Below, in pieces: positions 1 to 10,260 of a stretch of 64,000 nucleotides of DNA. Position numbers and translations under genes: made by a program. The notes beneath the pieces are model-generated. The model did no database searches. It worked only from the letters and a program-made list of their open reading frames with translations, and was not told where the DNA came from. This stretch comes from Streptococcus thermophilus (GTDB lineage: Bacteria; Bacillota; Bacilli; Lactobacillales; Streptococcaceae): assembly GCF_010120595.1 (NCBI RefSeq), contig NZ_CP038020.1, positions 620,001 through 684,000 on the forward strand, in the 5' to 3' direction. Each line of letters opens with the position of its first letter. The stretch's first letter is position 1.

Positions 1-1008
1 GTTCACTCATTCGGTTCTATCGAATTCTTGACACGTACACCTCTCGCTATTAACGCTGGTTTGGCGATGGATATCATTAACTTCATTTGGGTAACTGTAC
101 TCTTTGGTGTTATCATGTTCTTCATTGTAAACTTCATGATTAAGAAATTTGATTACGCAACACCAGGACGTAATGGTAACTACGAACAAAATGACGATTC
201 TTCAGAATCTGCTGGATCAGCAGGTGCTGGAACAAGCTCAGCAAGCTCACAAGTTATAAACATCATCAACCTTCTTGGTGGACGTGCTAACAATGTCGAT
301 GTTGACGCATGTATGACTCGTCTCCGTGTTACTGTTAAAAATGCTGAAAAAGTCGGAACTGAAGAACAATGGAAAGCTGAAGGTGCTATGGGTCTTGTTA
401 TTAAAGGCCAAGGTGTCCAAGATATCTACGGTCCTAAAGCTGACATCTTGAAATCTGATATCCAAGACGTACTTGATTCAGGTGAAGTTATCCCTGAAAC
501 ACTTCCAAGTCAAGTGACTGCTGTTCAAAAAGCAGAAGCTCAATTCAAAGGTGTGACTGAAGATGTTCACTCAGTTGCAGACGGTCAAGTTATCAACATT
601 GAAGATGTAAAAGATCCAGTATTTTCACAAAGAATGATGGGTGATGGTTTCGCTGTAGAACCAGAAAACGGTAAGATTGTTTCTCCATTAGCTGGTAAAG
701 TTTCATGCATCTTCCCAACTAAACATGCTCTTGGTTTGGTATCAGATAATGGACTTGAAGTTTTGGTTCACATAGGACTTGATACTGTTAGTCTTGAAGG
801 TAAACCATTTGAGGTTAAAGTTACTGAAGGACAAACTGTTGCTGCTGGTGATCTCTTAGTGGAAGCAGATCTTGCAGCTATCCGTGAAGCTGGACGTGAA
901 ACTTCAACAGTAGTTGTCTTCACCAATACAGACTCGATTAAATCAGTTAAAGTAGAACATACAGGAAAATTGGCAGCTAATGCTCCAGTTGCAAAAGTAG
1001 AACTTTAA
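1..1008 (+). CDS. ptsG: PTS glucose-type transporter, EIICBA C-terminal part (partial)
   Basis: The reading frame is open from base 1, so the gene starts outside the window and only its last 335 residues are seen. They show, in order, the last membrane span of EIIC (about bases 70-150), a Ser/Ala/Gly-rich linker, an EIIB domain with the phosphorylatable cysteine in DACMTRLRVTV (Cys codon 310-312), and an EIIA domain with the active histidine in VHIGLDTV (codon 769-771). The family imports glucose or a related hexose and phosphorylates it using HPr-P. This is the IICBA order used for glucose-class permeases. Both phosphorylation residues are present, so the visible part looks functional. The exact sugar cannot be told from this fragment. 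A hairpin terminator follows. Confidence 0.9.
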   Translation, partial: VHSFGSIEFLTRTPLAINAGLAMDIINFIWVTVLFGVIMFFIVNFMIKKFDYATPGRNGNYEQNDDSSESAGSAGAGTSSASSQVINIINLLGGRANNVDVDACMTRLRVTVKNAEKVGTEEQWKAEGAMGLVIKGQGVQDIYGPKADILKSDIQDVLDSGEVIPETLPSQVTAVQKAEAQFKGVTEDVHSVADGQVINIEDVKDPVFSQRMMGDGFAVEPENGKIVSPLAGKVSCIFPTKHALGLVSDNGLEVLVHIGLDTVSLEGKPFEVKVTEGQTVAAGDLLVEADLAAIREAGRETSTVVVFTNTDSIKSVKVEHTGKLAANAPVAKVEL

Positions 1009-1028
1009 TTTGTTAAATAATAATCAAG

Positions 1029-1053
1029 CAGACAGCCCAGGGGCTGTCTTGTT
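1029..1053 (+). terminator. Intrinsic terminator after the PTS gene
   Basis: GACAGCCC (1031-1038) pairs with GGGCTGTC (1041-1048) around a 2-base gap and is followed by TTGTTTG. It lies 22 bases after the PTS stop codon. The tight loop means the closing base pairs probably open in the RNA. Confidence 0.75.
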
Positions 1054-1108
1054 TGTAAAAGACCTTGTTGTCATTTCTATATGTAAGTGTCAGATAAAGG
1101 ATAAGATT

Positions 1109-1921
1109 ATGAAATTTCTAACCTTAAATACCCATAGTTGGATGGAAGAAGATGCAGAAGGAAAATTCCAAACCCTAAAGGAACAAATCCTTAAGGCTCA
1201 ATATGATATCATTTGTTTCCAAGAAGTTAATCAGGAAATAGAGACGGCAGCTGTAGAAACGGATGCTTACTATCATGTGCTACCATCAGCAACATCAATC
1301 CACCAAGATCACTTTGTCCGTTTGCTTGTGGAAAAATTAGCTGAAGAGGGACTTCAATATCATTGGACGTGGGCTTATAATCACATTGGTTATGACCACC
1401 TTAATGAAGGTGTTGCTGTCTTGTCACGCCAACCATTGACAGCTAGCGAAATTTTAGTTTCAGATGTCGATGATCCAACAGACTATCATACACGCCGTGT
1501 GGCAGTGGCTGAGACGACTGTAGATGGCCGAGAAGTTGCTGTTGCTAGTGTCCATCTTTCATGGTGGGATAAAGGTTTCCAAGAAGAGTGGGCACGCATT
1601 GAGGAACGTTTCCAATCTATTGGCAAACCTCTTATCCTAGCAGGGGACTTTAATAACCCAGCAGGTCGAGAAGGTTACCAAACAATATTAGCCAGTCCGC
1701 TCAAACTTCAGGATAGCTTCCAAGTGGCTCAAAAAACAAATGGAAGCTATACAGTTGGACCTGGTATCGATGGTTGGAAAGGTAATGAAGAACCTTTACG
1801 TATTGACTATGTTTTTGCAAGCCAAGAGTGGGCACTAAATCGCCTTAGTGTCATTTTTGATGGGAACAATCAACCTCTAGTAAGTGATCATTATGGCCTT
1901 GAAGCAGGACCTTACATTTAA
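1109..1921 (+). CDS. Endonuclease/exonuclease/phosphatase family protein
   Basis: 270 residues with the DNase I-like (EEP) fold. FLTLNTHSW is at the N terminus, CFQEVNQE gives the metal-binding glutamate, LAGDFNNP the catalytic Asp/Asn, and DYVFAS plus SDHYGLEA the terminal Asp-His pair. The family cleaves phosphodiester bonds in nucleic acids, inositol phosphates or phospholipids, and the substrate cannot be read from sequence. There is no signal peptide, so it is probably cytoplasmic. The open frame extends upstream to 1010, but ATG 1109 is chosen because AAAGG lies just before it and because the protein then begins with the conserved first strand. It stands alone between two terminated units. 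Confidence 0.85.
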   Translation: MKFLTLNTHSWMEEDAEGKFQTLKEQILKAQYDIICFQEVNQEIETAAVETDAYYHVLPSATSIHQDHFVRLLVEKLAEEGLQYHWTWAYNHIGYDHLNEGVAVLSRQPLTASEILVSDVDDPTDYHTRRVAVAETTVDGREVAVASVHLSWWDKGFQEEWARIEERFQSIGKPLILAGDFNNPAGREGYQTILASPLKLQDSFQVAQKTNGSYTVGPGIDGWKGNEEPLRIDYVFASQEWALNRLSVIFDGNNQPLVSDHYGLEAGPYI

Positions 1922-1965
1922 ATAGTAACTGTAACCTATCATGATCTAATGAGGGTAAAAAAACA

Positions 1966-1994
1966 TTGTCAAAAGATAAATAAAAGAGTAAACT
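1966..1994 (+). promoter_or_regulatory. Promoter of pgi
   Basis: TTGTCA (1966-1971) and TAAACT (1989-1994) are separated by exactly 17 bases and lie 36 bases before the pgi start codon, which has the Shine-Dalgarno sequence AAGGAG. This is a good sigma-A type match. Confidence 0.65.
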
Positions 1995-2029
1995 AGAAGC
2001 TGTAATTGAATTTTTATAAGGAGAGACTA

Positions 2030-3379
2030 ATGGCTCATATTACATTTGACTATTCAAAAGTTTTGGATAAATTTGTAGCACCACACGAAGTAGATAACCT
2101 TCAAGCACAAGTAACAGTAGCAGACGAAATGATCCGCAAAGGAACAGGCCCAGGTGCTGACTTCCTTGGATGGCGTGACCTTCCAGAGAACTACGATCGT
2201 GAAGAGTTTGATCGTATTTTGAAAGCTGCTGAAAAAATCAAAGAAGAAAGCGACGTTTTGGTTGTTATCGGTATCGGTGGTTCTTACCTTGGTGCCAAAG
2301 CAGCTATTGACTTCTTGAACAATCACTTTGCTAACCTTCAAACAAAAGAAGAACGTAAAGCACCACAAATCGTTTATGCTGGGAACTCTATTTCATCAAC
2401 TTACCTCGCTGACTTGCTTGAGTATGTTGAAGGTAAAGATTTCTCAGTTAACGTTATCTCTAAATCAGGAACAACAACTGAACCAGCTATCGCTTTCCGT
2501 TTGTTCAAGGAACTTCTTGTTAAGAAATACGGTCAAGAAGAAGCTAACAAACGTATCTACGCAACAACTGACCGCCAAAAAGGTGCTGTTAAGGTTGAAG
2601 CAGACGCTAACGGTTGGGAAACATTTGTTGTTCCAGATGATATCGGTGGACGCTTCTCAGTATTGACAGCTGTAGGTCTATTGCCAATTGCAGTTTCAGG
2701 GGCTGATATCAAAGCCCTCATGGAAGGTGCTAACGCTGCACGTAAAGAGTACTCTTCATCTAAAATCTCTGAAAATGAAGCTTACCAATACGCTGCAATT
2801 CGTAACATCCTTTACCGTAAAGGTTACACAACTGAAATCTTGGCAAACTACGAACCATCACTTCAATACTTCGCTGAGTGGTGGAAACAATTGGCTGGTG
2901 AGTCAGAAGGTAAAGACCAAAGAGGTATCTACCCAACCTCAGCAAACTTCTCAACTGACTTGCACTCTCTTGGCCAATTTATCCAAGAAGGTACACGTAA
3001 TCTATTTGAAACTGTTGTTCGTGTAGACAAACCACGTAAAAACGTTGTTATTCCTGAATTGGCTGAAGACCTTGATGGACTGGGTTACCTCCAAGGCAAA
3101 GATGTTGACTTTGTTAACAAGAAAGCAACAGACGGTGTTCTTCTTGCTCATACAGATGGTGACGTGCCTAACATGTTCATTACTATCCCTGAACAAGATG
3201 CCTTTACATTGGGTTATATCATCTACTTCTTTGAGCTTGCTATCGCACTTTCAGGATACTTGAATGCTGTTAATCCATTTAACCAACCAGGTGTAGAAGC
3301 TTACAAGAAAAATATGTTCGCCCTTCTTGGTAAACCAGGATTTGAAGAACTTGGACCAGAACTTAACGCTCGCTTGTAA
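2030..3379 (+). CDS. pgi: Glucose-6-phosphate isomerase
   Basis: 449 residues, the usual length of the Firmicute enzyme. It interconverts glucose-6-phosphate and fructose-6-phosphate in the cytoplasm at the entry to glycolysis. Visible signatures are [11 protein letters not shown], the SIS-type phosphate-binding SKSGTTTEP, and [15 protein letters not shown] sequence near the active-site glutamate. The upstream in-frame TTT/ATG at 2006 was not used because AAGGAG at 2019-2024 is well placed for ATG 2030. The codon choice is strongly biased (many GGT, CGT, AAC), as expected for a highly expressed glycolytic gene. It is monocistronic, with its own promoter and terminator. Confidence 0.96.
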   Translation: MAHITFDYSKVLDKFVAPHEVDNLQAQVTVADEMIRKGTGPGADFLGWRDLPENYDREEFDRILKAAEKIKEESDVLVVIGIGGSYLGAKAAIDFLNNHFANLQTKEERKAPQIVYAGNSISSTYLADLLEYVEGKDFSVNVISKSGTTTEPAIAFRLFKELLVKKYGQEEANKRIYATTDRQKGAVKVEADANGWETFVVPDDIGGRFSVLTAVGLLPIAVSGADIKALMEGANAARKEYSSSKISENEAYQYAAIRNILYRKGYTTEILANYEPSLQYFAEWWKQLAGESEGKDQRGIYPTSANFSTDLHSLGQFIQEGTRNLFETVVRVDKPRKNVVIPELAEDLDGLGYLQGKDVDFVNKKATDGVLLAHTDGDVPNMFITIPEQDAFTLGYIIYFFELAIALSGYLNAVNPFNQPGVEAYKKNMFALLGKPGFEELGPELNARL

Positions 3380-3390
3380 TTCTCAGATAG

Positions 3391-3414
3391 GATCAGCTTT
3401 GGCTGGTCTTTTTT
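3391..3414 (+). terminator. Intrinsic terminator after pgi
   Basis: GATCAGC (3391-3397) pairs with GCTGGTC (3402-3408), including one G-U pair, followed by six T. It begins 11 bases after the pgi stop. Confidence 0.8.
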
Positions 3415-3464
3415 CTGTTATTAGCACTTCGTCTTTATTTCAATTTTACTAACGGCAGTCAAAG

Positions 3465-3473
3465 TGCTATAAT
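3465..3473 (+). promoter_or_regulatory. Extended -10 promoter of the yebC-type gene
   Basis: TGCTATAAT is a perfect TGnTATAAT extended -10. No good -35 is seen. Transcription would start near 3480, leaving a leader of about 88 bases that contains a perfect 20-bp palindrome. Confidence 0.7.
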
Positions 3474-3530
3474 GTAAGGGATTGTGAATTTAGCGGGTTC
3501 TGCTATTTTCAAAAAAGAAAAAAACAAATC

Positions 3531-3550
3531 AGAGATGTTATAACATCTCT
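3531..3550. repeat. Perfect 20-bp palindrome in the yebC leader
   Basis: AGAGATGTTA is followed directly by its reverse complement TAACATCTCT, with no spacer. It ends 17 bases before the start codon and 4 bases before the AGAGGTG ribosome-binding site, downstream of the promoter. It could be a protein operator or an RNA hairpin that affects initiation. It lacks a T tract, so it is not a terminator. Confidence 0.6.
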
Positions 3551-3567
3551 TAGAAGAGGTGAATCCA

Positions 3568-4284
3568 ATGGGACGTAAATGGGCTAATATTGTTGCTAAG
3601 AAAACTGCTAAAGATGGTGCTAACTCAAAGATTTATGCTAAGTTTGGTGTTGAAATCTATGTAGCTGCTAAACAAGGTGAACCAGATCCAGAGTCAAACT
3701 CAGCTTTGAAATTTGTTTTGGAACGTGCTAAACAAGCGCAAGTGCCAAAACATGTTATTGATAAGGCTATTGATAAGGCTAAAGGTAACACAGATGAAAC
3801 TTTCGTTGAGGGGCGTTATGAGGGATTTGGACCTAACGGTTCTATGATCATTGTAGATACTTTAACTTCAAACGTTAACCGTACAGCTGCCAATGTACGT
3901 ACTGCATTTGGTAAAAATGGTGGTAATATGGGTGCTTCAGGTTCAGTATCATACATGTTTGATAAAAAAGGTGTCATTGTATTTGCTGGCGAAGACGCAG
4001 ATGCTATCTTTGAGCAATTGCTTGAAGCAGATGTAGACGTTGAAGATGTAGAAGCAGAAGATGGAACAATCACTGTTTACACAGAACCAACTGACCTTCA
4101 CAAGGCGTTGGAAGCTCTCCGTGCTAACGGTCAGGAAGAGTTCCAAGTGACAGAACTTGAAATGATTCCACAAACTGAGGTTACTCTTGAAGGTGAAGAC
4201 CTTGAGACGTTCAAAGGACTTATTGATGCTCTTGAAGCGGATGATGATGTTCAAAAGGTTTATCACAACGTAGCAGATATGTAA
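3568..4284 (+). CDS. yebC: YebC/PmpR family protein
   Basis: 238 residues, full length for the family. It opens with [17 protein letters not shown] and contains the conserved [21 protein letters not shown] core, then the acidic C-terminal domain. Family members were long annotated as DNA-binding transcriptional regulators. More recent work on relatives points to a ribosome-associated role in relieving stalling, so the mechanism here is open. ATG 3568 is preferred over the in-frame ATG at 3559 because AGAGGTG (3555-3561) sits 6 bases upstream. The leader carries a perfect palindrome, which hints at specific control. A terminator follows, so it is transcribed alone. Confidence 0.92.
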   Translation: MGRKWANIVAKKTAKDGANSKIYAKFGVEIYVAAKQGEPDPESNSALKFVLERAKQAQVPKHVIDKAIDKAKGNTDETFVEGRYEGFGPNGSMIIVDTLTSNVNRTAANVRTAFGKNGGNMGASGSVSYMFDKKGVIVFAGEDADAIFEQLLEADVDVEDVEAEDGTITVYTEPTDLHKALEALRANGQEEFQVTELEMIPQTEVTLEGEDLETFKGLIDALEADDDVQKVYHNVADM

Positions 4285-4291
4285 TCTCATT

Positions 4292-4323
4292 AAACATTTT
4301 CTGTCTTGTAGAAAGTGTTTTTC
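4292..4323 (+). terminator. Intrinsic terminator after yebC
   Basis: An 11-bp stem with one G-U pair, AAACATTTTCT with AGAAAGTGTTT, is closed over a GTCTTGT loop and followed by a run of T. Confidence 0.8.
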
Positions 4324-4409
4324 TGTGGTCTGGTTAAGGATTTACCTTGCTTGTCCTGACGTAATCTGATATAGTAGAAGCCAAGTGAATTATTGGAGGA
4401 ACACGAAAT

Positions 4410-4748
4410 ATGAATATGATGCTATTGTTGGTCATTTATGCTGTTGCAATTGTTGGTTATGTGGTGTTTAGCCGTCGCCGTCAGGCGAAGGCTCAAGAAG
4501 TTCGTTTTGCAGGTCTCGCTAAGGGTGCGGAAGTCGAAACAATTGGTGGTTTGATTGCCATTGTTGACGAAATTGATAAAGAAAATAATCGTATCGTCTT
4601 GGATGCGGAAGGTGTTTTCTTGACTTTTGACTTGAGCCGTTCAATCATGAAAGTGATCACGCCAGCACCAAGTACAGAAACAGCAGAGACTGTTAAAGAG
4701 ACAATTGTTGAAGAAGATTCAGCAATTGAGTCTGCTGATGAAAAGTAA
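4410..4748 (+). CDS. yajC: Preprotein translocase subunit YajC
   Basis: 112 residues. One N-terminal membrane span (about residues 2-19, MNMMLLLVIYAVAIVGYVVF) is followed by the conserved RRRQAK and the GAEVETIGGLIAIVDEID fold characteristic of YajC. The C-terminal tail is acidic and variable. YajC associates with SecDF/YidC in the cytoplasmic membrane and assists Sec-dependent export. The start has a strong GGAGG. It begins the envelope cluster that continues with uppS, although uppS has its own promoter-like sequence. Confidence 0.9.
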   Translation: MNMMLLLVIYAVAIVGYVVFSRRRQAKAQEVRFAGLAKGAEVETIGGLIAIVDEIDKENNRIVLDAEGVFLTFDLSRSIMKVITPAPSTETAETVKETIVEEDSAIESADEK

Positions 4749-4818
4749 GATGTGTATTTTAGGCTAGGTTAAATCCTGGTCTTTTTGCATATTCTAATCT
4801 CCTTGGTATTAAACACTG

Positions 4819-4846
4819 TTCAGAACCCTTAAAAATGTGGTAGAAT
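4819..4846 (+). promoter_or_regulatory. Probable promoter of uppS-cdsA-rseP
   Basis: TTCAGA (4819-4824) and an extended -10 TGGTAGAAT (TAGAAT at 4841-4846) are spaced 16 bases apart. The -35 is weak. The site precedes uppS by 30 bases. Confidence 0.5.
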
Positions 4847-4876
4847 AAAGGATAAACTATATTTAGAGGATATTTC

Positions 4877-5626
4877 ATGTTTAAATTTAGAAAAAAATCT
4901 CATCAAGAGGTTTTAGACAATATTCCTAACCATATCGGTATTATTATGGATGGAAATGGCCGTTGGGCTAAAAAGCGTCTACAACCGCGTGTGATGGGAC
5001 ATAAGGCTGGGATGGATGCCTTGCAAAAGGTAACCATCGAAGCGTCACAACTTGGAGTTAAGGTATTGACAGTCTATGCTTTCTCAACTGAAAACTGGTC
5101 ACGTCCACAAGATGAAGTTAAATTTATCATGAATTTGCCAGTTGAATTTTTTAACAAGTATGTACCAGAATTAGACAAAAACAATGTTCGCATTTTGACA
5201 ATCGGAGATAATAGTCGCCTACCTAAGGAAACCTTAGATGCTCTTGAAAAGGCAGTAGAGCAGACGAAACATAATTCCGGTTTGATACTCAATTTTGCAT
5301 TGAACTACGGTGGTCGTGCGGAGATTGTATCGGCTGTTCAAGCTATTGCTAAAGAGGTTGAAATAGGGAGACTCAGACCTGAAGCTATTGATGAAGACCT
5401 CATTGCTAAGCATTTGATGACAGATAAGCTGCCATACCTTTATCGTGATCCAGATTTAATTATCCGTACGAGTGGCGAACTTCGTCTTAGTAATTTCTTG
5501 CCTTGGCAATCTGCCTATAGTGAGTTTTACTTCACAGATGTTTTCTGGCCAGACTTTGATCAGCAGGGACTACATCAAGCTATCTCTAACTACAATAAAC
5601 GTCACCGTCGCTTCGGTGGTGTCTAG
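4877..5626 (+). CDS. uppS: Isoprenyl transferase (undecaprenyl diphosphate synthase)
   Basis: 249 residues. It condenses isopentenyl diphosphate units with farnesyl diphosphate to make C55 undecaprenyl diphosphate, the lipid carrier for peptidoglycan and wall polymers. The IIMDGNGRWAKKR motif holds the catalytic aspartate (about Asp25). STENWSRP and the C-terminal RTSGELRLSNFLPWQSAYSE region are family signatures. It is cytoplasmic and membrane-associated. It lies 12 bases upstream of cdsA, so the two are co-transcribed and supply membrane and wall lipids together. Confidence 0.96.
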   Translation: MFKFRKKSHQEVLDNIPNHIGIIMDGNGRWAKKRLQPRVMGHKAGMDALQKVTIEASQLGVKVLTVYAFSTENWSRPQDEVKFIMNLPVEFFNKYVPELDKNNVRILTIGDNSRLPKETLDALEKAVEQTKHNSGLILNFALNYGGRAEIVSAVQAIAKEVEIGRLRPEAIDEDLIAKHLMTDKLPYLYRDPDLIIRTSGELRLSNFLPWQSAYSEFYFTDVFWPDFDQQGLHQAISNYNKRHRRFGGV

Positions 5627-5638
5627 AAAGGACCTCTC

Positions 5639-6433
5639 ATGCAAGAACGTTTAATTGGTGGGGGTGTGGCAGCAGCCATTTTCCTCCCATTGCTCTTTAT
5701 CGGTGGTCTTCCTTTCCAGCTTTTGGTTGGGGCTATGGCCATGGTTGCAGTGTCTGAGATGCTTCGGATGAAGCACTTGGAGATATTCTCTATCGAAGGT
5801 GTTTTGTCTATGTTGGCAGCCTTTATTTTAGTAGTGCCCATTGACCATTATTTTAACAGTCTTCCAACAGATGCCAGTGTGACAGGTTTTGCCATTATTT
5901 CTTTTTTGATTTTAGCAGGAACTGTACTTAATAGCGACCACTATTCTTTTGATGATGCGGTATATCCAATCACTTCTGCCTTTTATGTTGGTTTTGGTTT
6001 CCAAAATCTCATTGCAGCACGTTTGGATAGCTGGGAAAAAGTTTTATTTGCCCTCTTCATTGTTTGGGCGACGGACATTGGTGCCTATCTCTTTGGTCGT
6101 CGATTTGGTCAAAAAAAGTTATTGCCAAAAGTATCACCTAATAAAACCATTGAAGGTAGTGTTGGTGGTATCTTATCAGCAATCATTGTAGCACTACTCT
6201 TTGGGTTGATTAATCATAATGTCTATGCACCCCATAGTTTCTTCTGGTTGCTTATCTGTACGATTCTCTTTAGTATCTTCGGTCAATTTGGTGACTTGGT
6301 TGAATCAGCTATTAAACGACACTTTGGTGTTAAAGACTCAGGTAACCTTATTCCTGGACACGGTGGCATATTAGACCGTTGTGATAGCTGGATTTTCGTT
6401 TTCCCAATCATGCACTTACTAGGACTTTTTTAA
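5639..6433 (+). CDS. cdsA: Phosphatidate cytidylyltransferase
   Basis: 264 residues with about eight membrane spans. It makes CDP-diacylglycerol from phosphatidic acid and CTP, the branch point for phosphatidylglycerol and cardiolipin. The C-terminal family signature is visible in IKRHFGVKDSGNLIPGHGGI (Lys-Asp and the HGG-D run), ending at DRCDSWIFVFP. The start ATG follows AAAGGA 5 bases upstream and lies 12 bases after uppS. rseP follows after 16 bases, so this is a tight operon. Confidence 0.95.
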   Translation: MQERLIGGGVAAAIFLPLLFIGGLPFQLLVGAMAMVAVSEMLRMKHLEIFSIEGVLSMLAAFILVVPIDHYFNSLPTDASVTGFAIISFLILAGTVLNSDHYSFDDAVYPITSAFYVGFGFQNLIAARLDSWEKVLFALFIVWATDIGAYLFGRRFGQKKLLPKVSPNKTIEGSVGGILSAIIVALLFGLINHNVYAPHSFFWLLICTILFSIFGQFGDLVESAIKRHFGVKDSGNLIPGHGGILDRCDSWIFVFPIMHLLGLF

Positions 6434-6449
6434 GGGTGGTGGTGTCTAA

Positions 6450-7712
6450 ATGAAAGCTATTATTACTTTTTTACTGATTTTCTGTGTGATTGTCGTCTTC
6501 CATGAGTTTGGCCATTTCTTCTTTGCCAAACGATCAGGCATTCTGGTGCGTGAATTTGCCATTGGGATGGGTCCTAAAATTTTTGCACACACTGGTAAGG
6601 ATGGTACCGTTTATACTATTCGTATCCTTCCTTTGGGTGGTTATGTGCGTATGGCTGGTTGGGGTGAAGATACAACTGAGATTAAAACGGGGAGTCCTGC
6701 TAGCCTAACGCTTGGAAAAGATGGCAAAGTGAGACGTATCAATCTTTCAGATCGTCAGGTTGACCAGACGGCTTTGCCTATGAACGTTACTGCCTATGAT
6801 TTGGAAGATAAGTTAACTATTACAGGTCTTGTCCTAGGTGAGACCAAGACCTATGAGGTTGACCATGATGCCACTATCGTTGAGGAAGACGGTACGGAGC
6901 TTCGTATTGCTCCTAAAGATGTCCAATATCAAAATGCTAGCATTTGGGGACGTTTAATTACCAATTTTGCTGGTCCTATGAACAACTTTATTCTTGGGGT
7001 CTTGGTCTTTATTATCCTTGCCTTTGTTCAAGGTGGTGTTCAAGATACGTCGACCAACCTTATCCAGGTGGCTAATGGTGGTGCTGCCCAGGTGTCAGGT
7101 TTGAAAACTGGTGATGCCATCGTGGACATTAACAAGGACAAGGTTACTGACTGGGACAGCTTGAAAGAAGCGTTGAGAGAGAATACCCAAAAATTCTCGA
7201 AAGGCGACAGCCTTTCTGTGACGGTTAAGAGAAGTAATGGTCAGGAAGAAACTATTTCTGTTAAACCCCAAGAGAGCCAAGGGAGCTACTTTTTAGGTGT
7301 CTCTCCTGTCTTAAAGACAGGTCTTAAAGATAAGATTTTTGGTGGTTTCCAAATGGCTTGGGAAGGTGCGACGGCAATCCTCGCTACGCTCAAAGGGCTC
7401 ATTACCAACTTTAGCTTGAACAAGCTTGGTGGACCGGTTGCTATGTTCCAGATGTCTGCACAAGCCTCTGAAAGTGGGTTAATTTCCATTCTTGACCTTA
7501 TGGGAATGCTCTCTATCAACTTAGGGATTTTCAATCTTATTCCAATTCCAGCCCTTGACGGTGGTAAAATTGTTATGAATATTATTGAAGCTATTCGTCG
7601 TAAACCACTTAATCAAGAAATTGAAAGCTATATCACACTCGCAGGTGTTGCGGTCATGGTTGTCCTTATGATTGCAGTAACTTGGAATGATATTATGCGT
7701 GCTTTCTTTTAA
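6450..7712 (+). CDS. rseP: RIP metalloprotease RseP/Eep
   Basis: 420 residues. It is a site-2 type zinc protease that cuts within the membrane. In streptococci and enterococci the Eep orthologue trims lipoprotein signal peptides and peptide pheromone precursors. HEFGH (residues 18-22) in the first span is the zinc motif. A PDZ domain spans about residues 195-280. [12 protein letters not shown] near residue 365 supplies the third zinc ligand. Two terminal membrane segments follow. It sits in the conserved uppS-cdsA-rseP-proS order. Confidence 0.95.
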   Translation: MKAIITFLLIFCVIVVFHEFGHFFFAKRSGILVREFAIGMGPKIFAHTGKDGTVYTIRILPLGGYVRMAGWGEDTTEIKTGSPASLTLGKDGKVRRINLSDRQVDQTALPMNVTAYDLEDKLTITGLVLGETKTYEVDHDATIVEEDGTELRIAPKDVQYQNASIWGRLITNFAGPMNNFILGVLVFIILAFVQGGVQDTSTNLIQVANGGAAQVSGLKTGDAIVDINKDKVTDWDSLKEALRENTQKFSKGDSLSVTVKRSNGQEETISVKPQESQGSYFLGVSPVLKTGLKDKIFGGFQMAWEGATAILATLKGLITNFSLNKLGGPVAMFQMSAQASESGLISILDLMGMLSINLGIFNLIPIPALDGGKIVMNIIEAIRRKPLNQEIESYITLAGVAVMVVLMIAVTWNDIMRAFF

Positions 7713-7738
7713 TTAGAAACAAAGAAATGAAAGGAAGT

Positions 7739-7772
7739 CTAAGGAACTTGACCCACGGGCTAGCCTCCTTAG
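7739..7772 (+). promoter_or_regulatory. Hairpin covering the only Shine-Dalgarno-like sequence of proS
   Basis: CTAAGGA (7739-7745) pairs perfectly with TCCTTAG (7766-7772), 10 bases before the proS start codon. The AAGGA in the left arm, and AAAGGAAG just upstream, are the only purine-rich ribosome-binding candidates in the 70-base gap. Both are complementary to the CTCCTT of the right arm. The region between 7773 and ATG 7783 has no Shine-Dalgarno sequence. Confidence 0.45.
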
Positions 7773-7779
7773 TATGTAA

Positions 7780-9645
<1,866 letters not shown>

Positions 9646-9650
9646 TACTA

Positions 9651-9692
9651 AAAAATCTTTTCTTGCAGAGGCGGGAAGAGATTTTTCTTTTT
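9651..9692 (+). terminator. Intrinsic terminator after proS
   Basis: AAAAATCTTTTC pairs imperfectly with GAAGAGATTTTT, and the stem is followed by CTTTTT. It lies 6 bases after the proS stop. Confidence 0.75.
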
Positions 9693-9734
9693 AAACGACA
9701 AAGATTAATTGAGAAAAAGGAGATAAATTCCAAT

Positions 9735-9763
9735 TTGACAGAATTGTCTAAATAGTGTAAACT
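9735..9763 (+). promoter_or_regulatory. Promoter of the ABC-importer leader
   Basis: A consensus TTGACA (9735-9740) lies 17 bases from TAAACT (9758-9763). Predicted transcription starts near 9770, giving a leader of about 490 bases before the importer gene. Confidence 0.75.
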
Positions 9764-9792
9764 TAAATCTATCTTAACTACGGAGGCATTAC

Positions 9793-9858
9793 ATGCTTGA
9801 CAAATCTACCCACTGGGGAAATCTTAAAGCTTGTTATTACTTTAGTTTCTTTAGATAG
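9793..9858 (+). CDS. Short leader-peptide ORF upstream of the ABC importer
   Basis: A 21-codon ORF, starting MLDKSTHWGN and ending in CYYFSFFR followed by TAG. CGGAGG (9781-9786) is a strong Shine-Dalgarno sequence 6 bases before ATG. It is the first ORF after the promoter and lies 135 bases ahead of an intrinsic terminator. That arrangement suggests a translated leader whose ribosome position sets read-through. It contains one Trp codon (position 8) and an aromatic-rich tail (Tyr-Tyr-Phe-Ser-Phe-Phe). Function is inferred from position only; I do not recognise the peptide. Confidence 0.6.
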   Translation: MLDKSTHWGNLKACYYFSFFR

Positions 9859-9993
9859 GGCGTTTGTGTTTCAAGATACAAGCGTCAATAAGTTTGTATC
9901 TATGAAGCTAAAGCATTTTGTGATGGATTAGCCGATTAGATGAAGAGGTCTAACCGGTGACATAAGCTAGCTTGTGCTAGTCAAGATGCAGAG

Positions 9994-10023
9994 AACCAGT
10001 TGGGTCTGTCCTGGCTGGTTTTT
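9994..10023 (+). terminator. Attenuator-type terminator in the importer leader
   Basis: An 11-bp stem, AACCAGTTGGG (9994-10004) with CCTGGCTGGTT (10010-10020), has three G-U pairs and a 5-base loop and is followed by TTTCC. It lies between the promoter and the importer gene, so transcription must pass it. Upstream hairpins are GATACAA/TTGTATC (9875-9900), CCGATTAGA/TCTAACCGG with one mismatch (9932-9957) and CTAGC/GCTAG (9967-9980). AACCGG at 9952-9957 could also pair with the terminator's CTGGTT, offering an alternative fold. Confidence 0.65.
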
Positions 10024-10160
10024 CCATGCCGTGGTCTATTTTTAATTTCTCATTCTAAGCTAGAATTGTTCTTTAAACAGCAAGATTTAGCTTACTTTTG
10101 ACGTGATAAATAAAGTGATTGTATCACTTGGGGATGCTCTTGAAGACTTGAGGATTTTTC

Positions 10161-10232
10161 ATGGGCAATGAAACTGTTGTTTTCCCTGTGCCTCCAATGC
10201 TTCAGAAGAACATAAAAGGAAATTGGAAATAG
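10161..10232 (+). CDS. Possible second small ORF in the importer leader
   Basis: A 23-codon ORF, MGNETVVFPVPPMLQKNIKG followed by NWK and TAG, with AGGA 6 bases before ATG. It ends 28 bases before the importer start. No homologue is recognised. It may be a second regulatory uORF or chance. A perfect small inverted repeat (AAGTGAT/ATCACTT, 10113-10129) lies just upstream. The remaining leader (10024-10110) shows nothing recognisable. Confidence 0.3.
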   Translation: MGNETVVFPVPPMLQKNIKGNWK

Positions 10233-10260
10233 ATAAAATAAAAAAACAGAGGTGTACAAG

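Noticed and set aside
9770..10260. T-box riboswitch upstream of the ABC importer
   Set aside because: No AGGGTGGNACCGCG-like T-box sequence or specifier-loop layout was found. The leader looks peptide-based instead.
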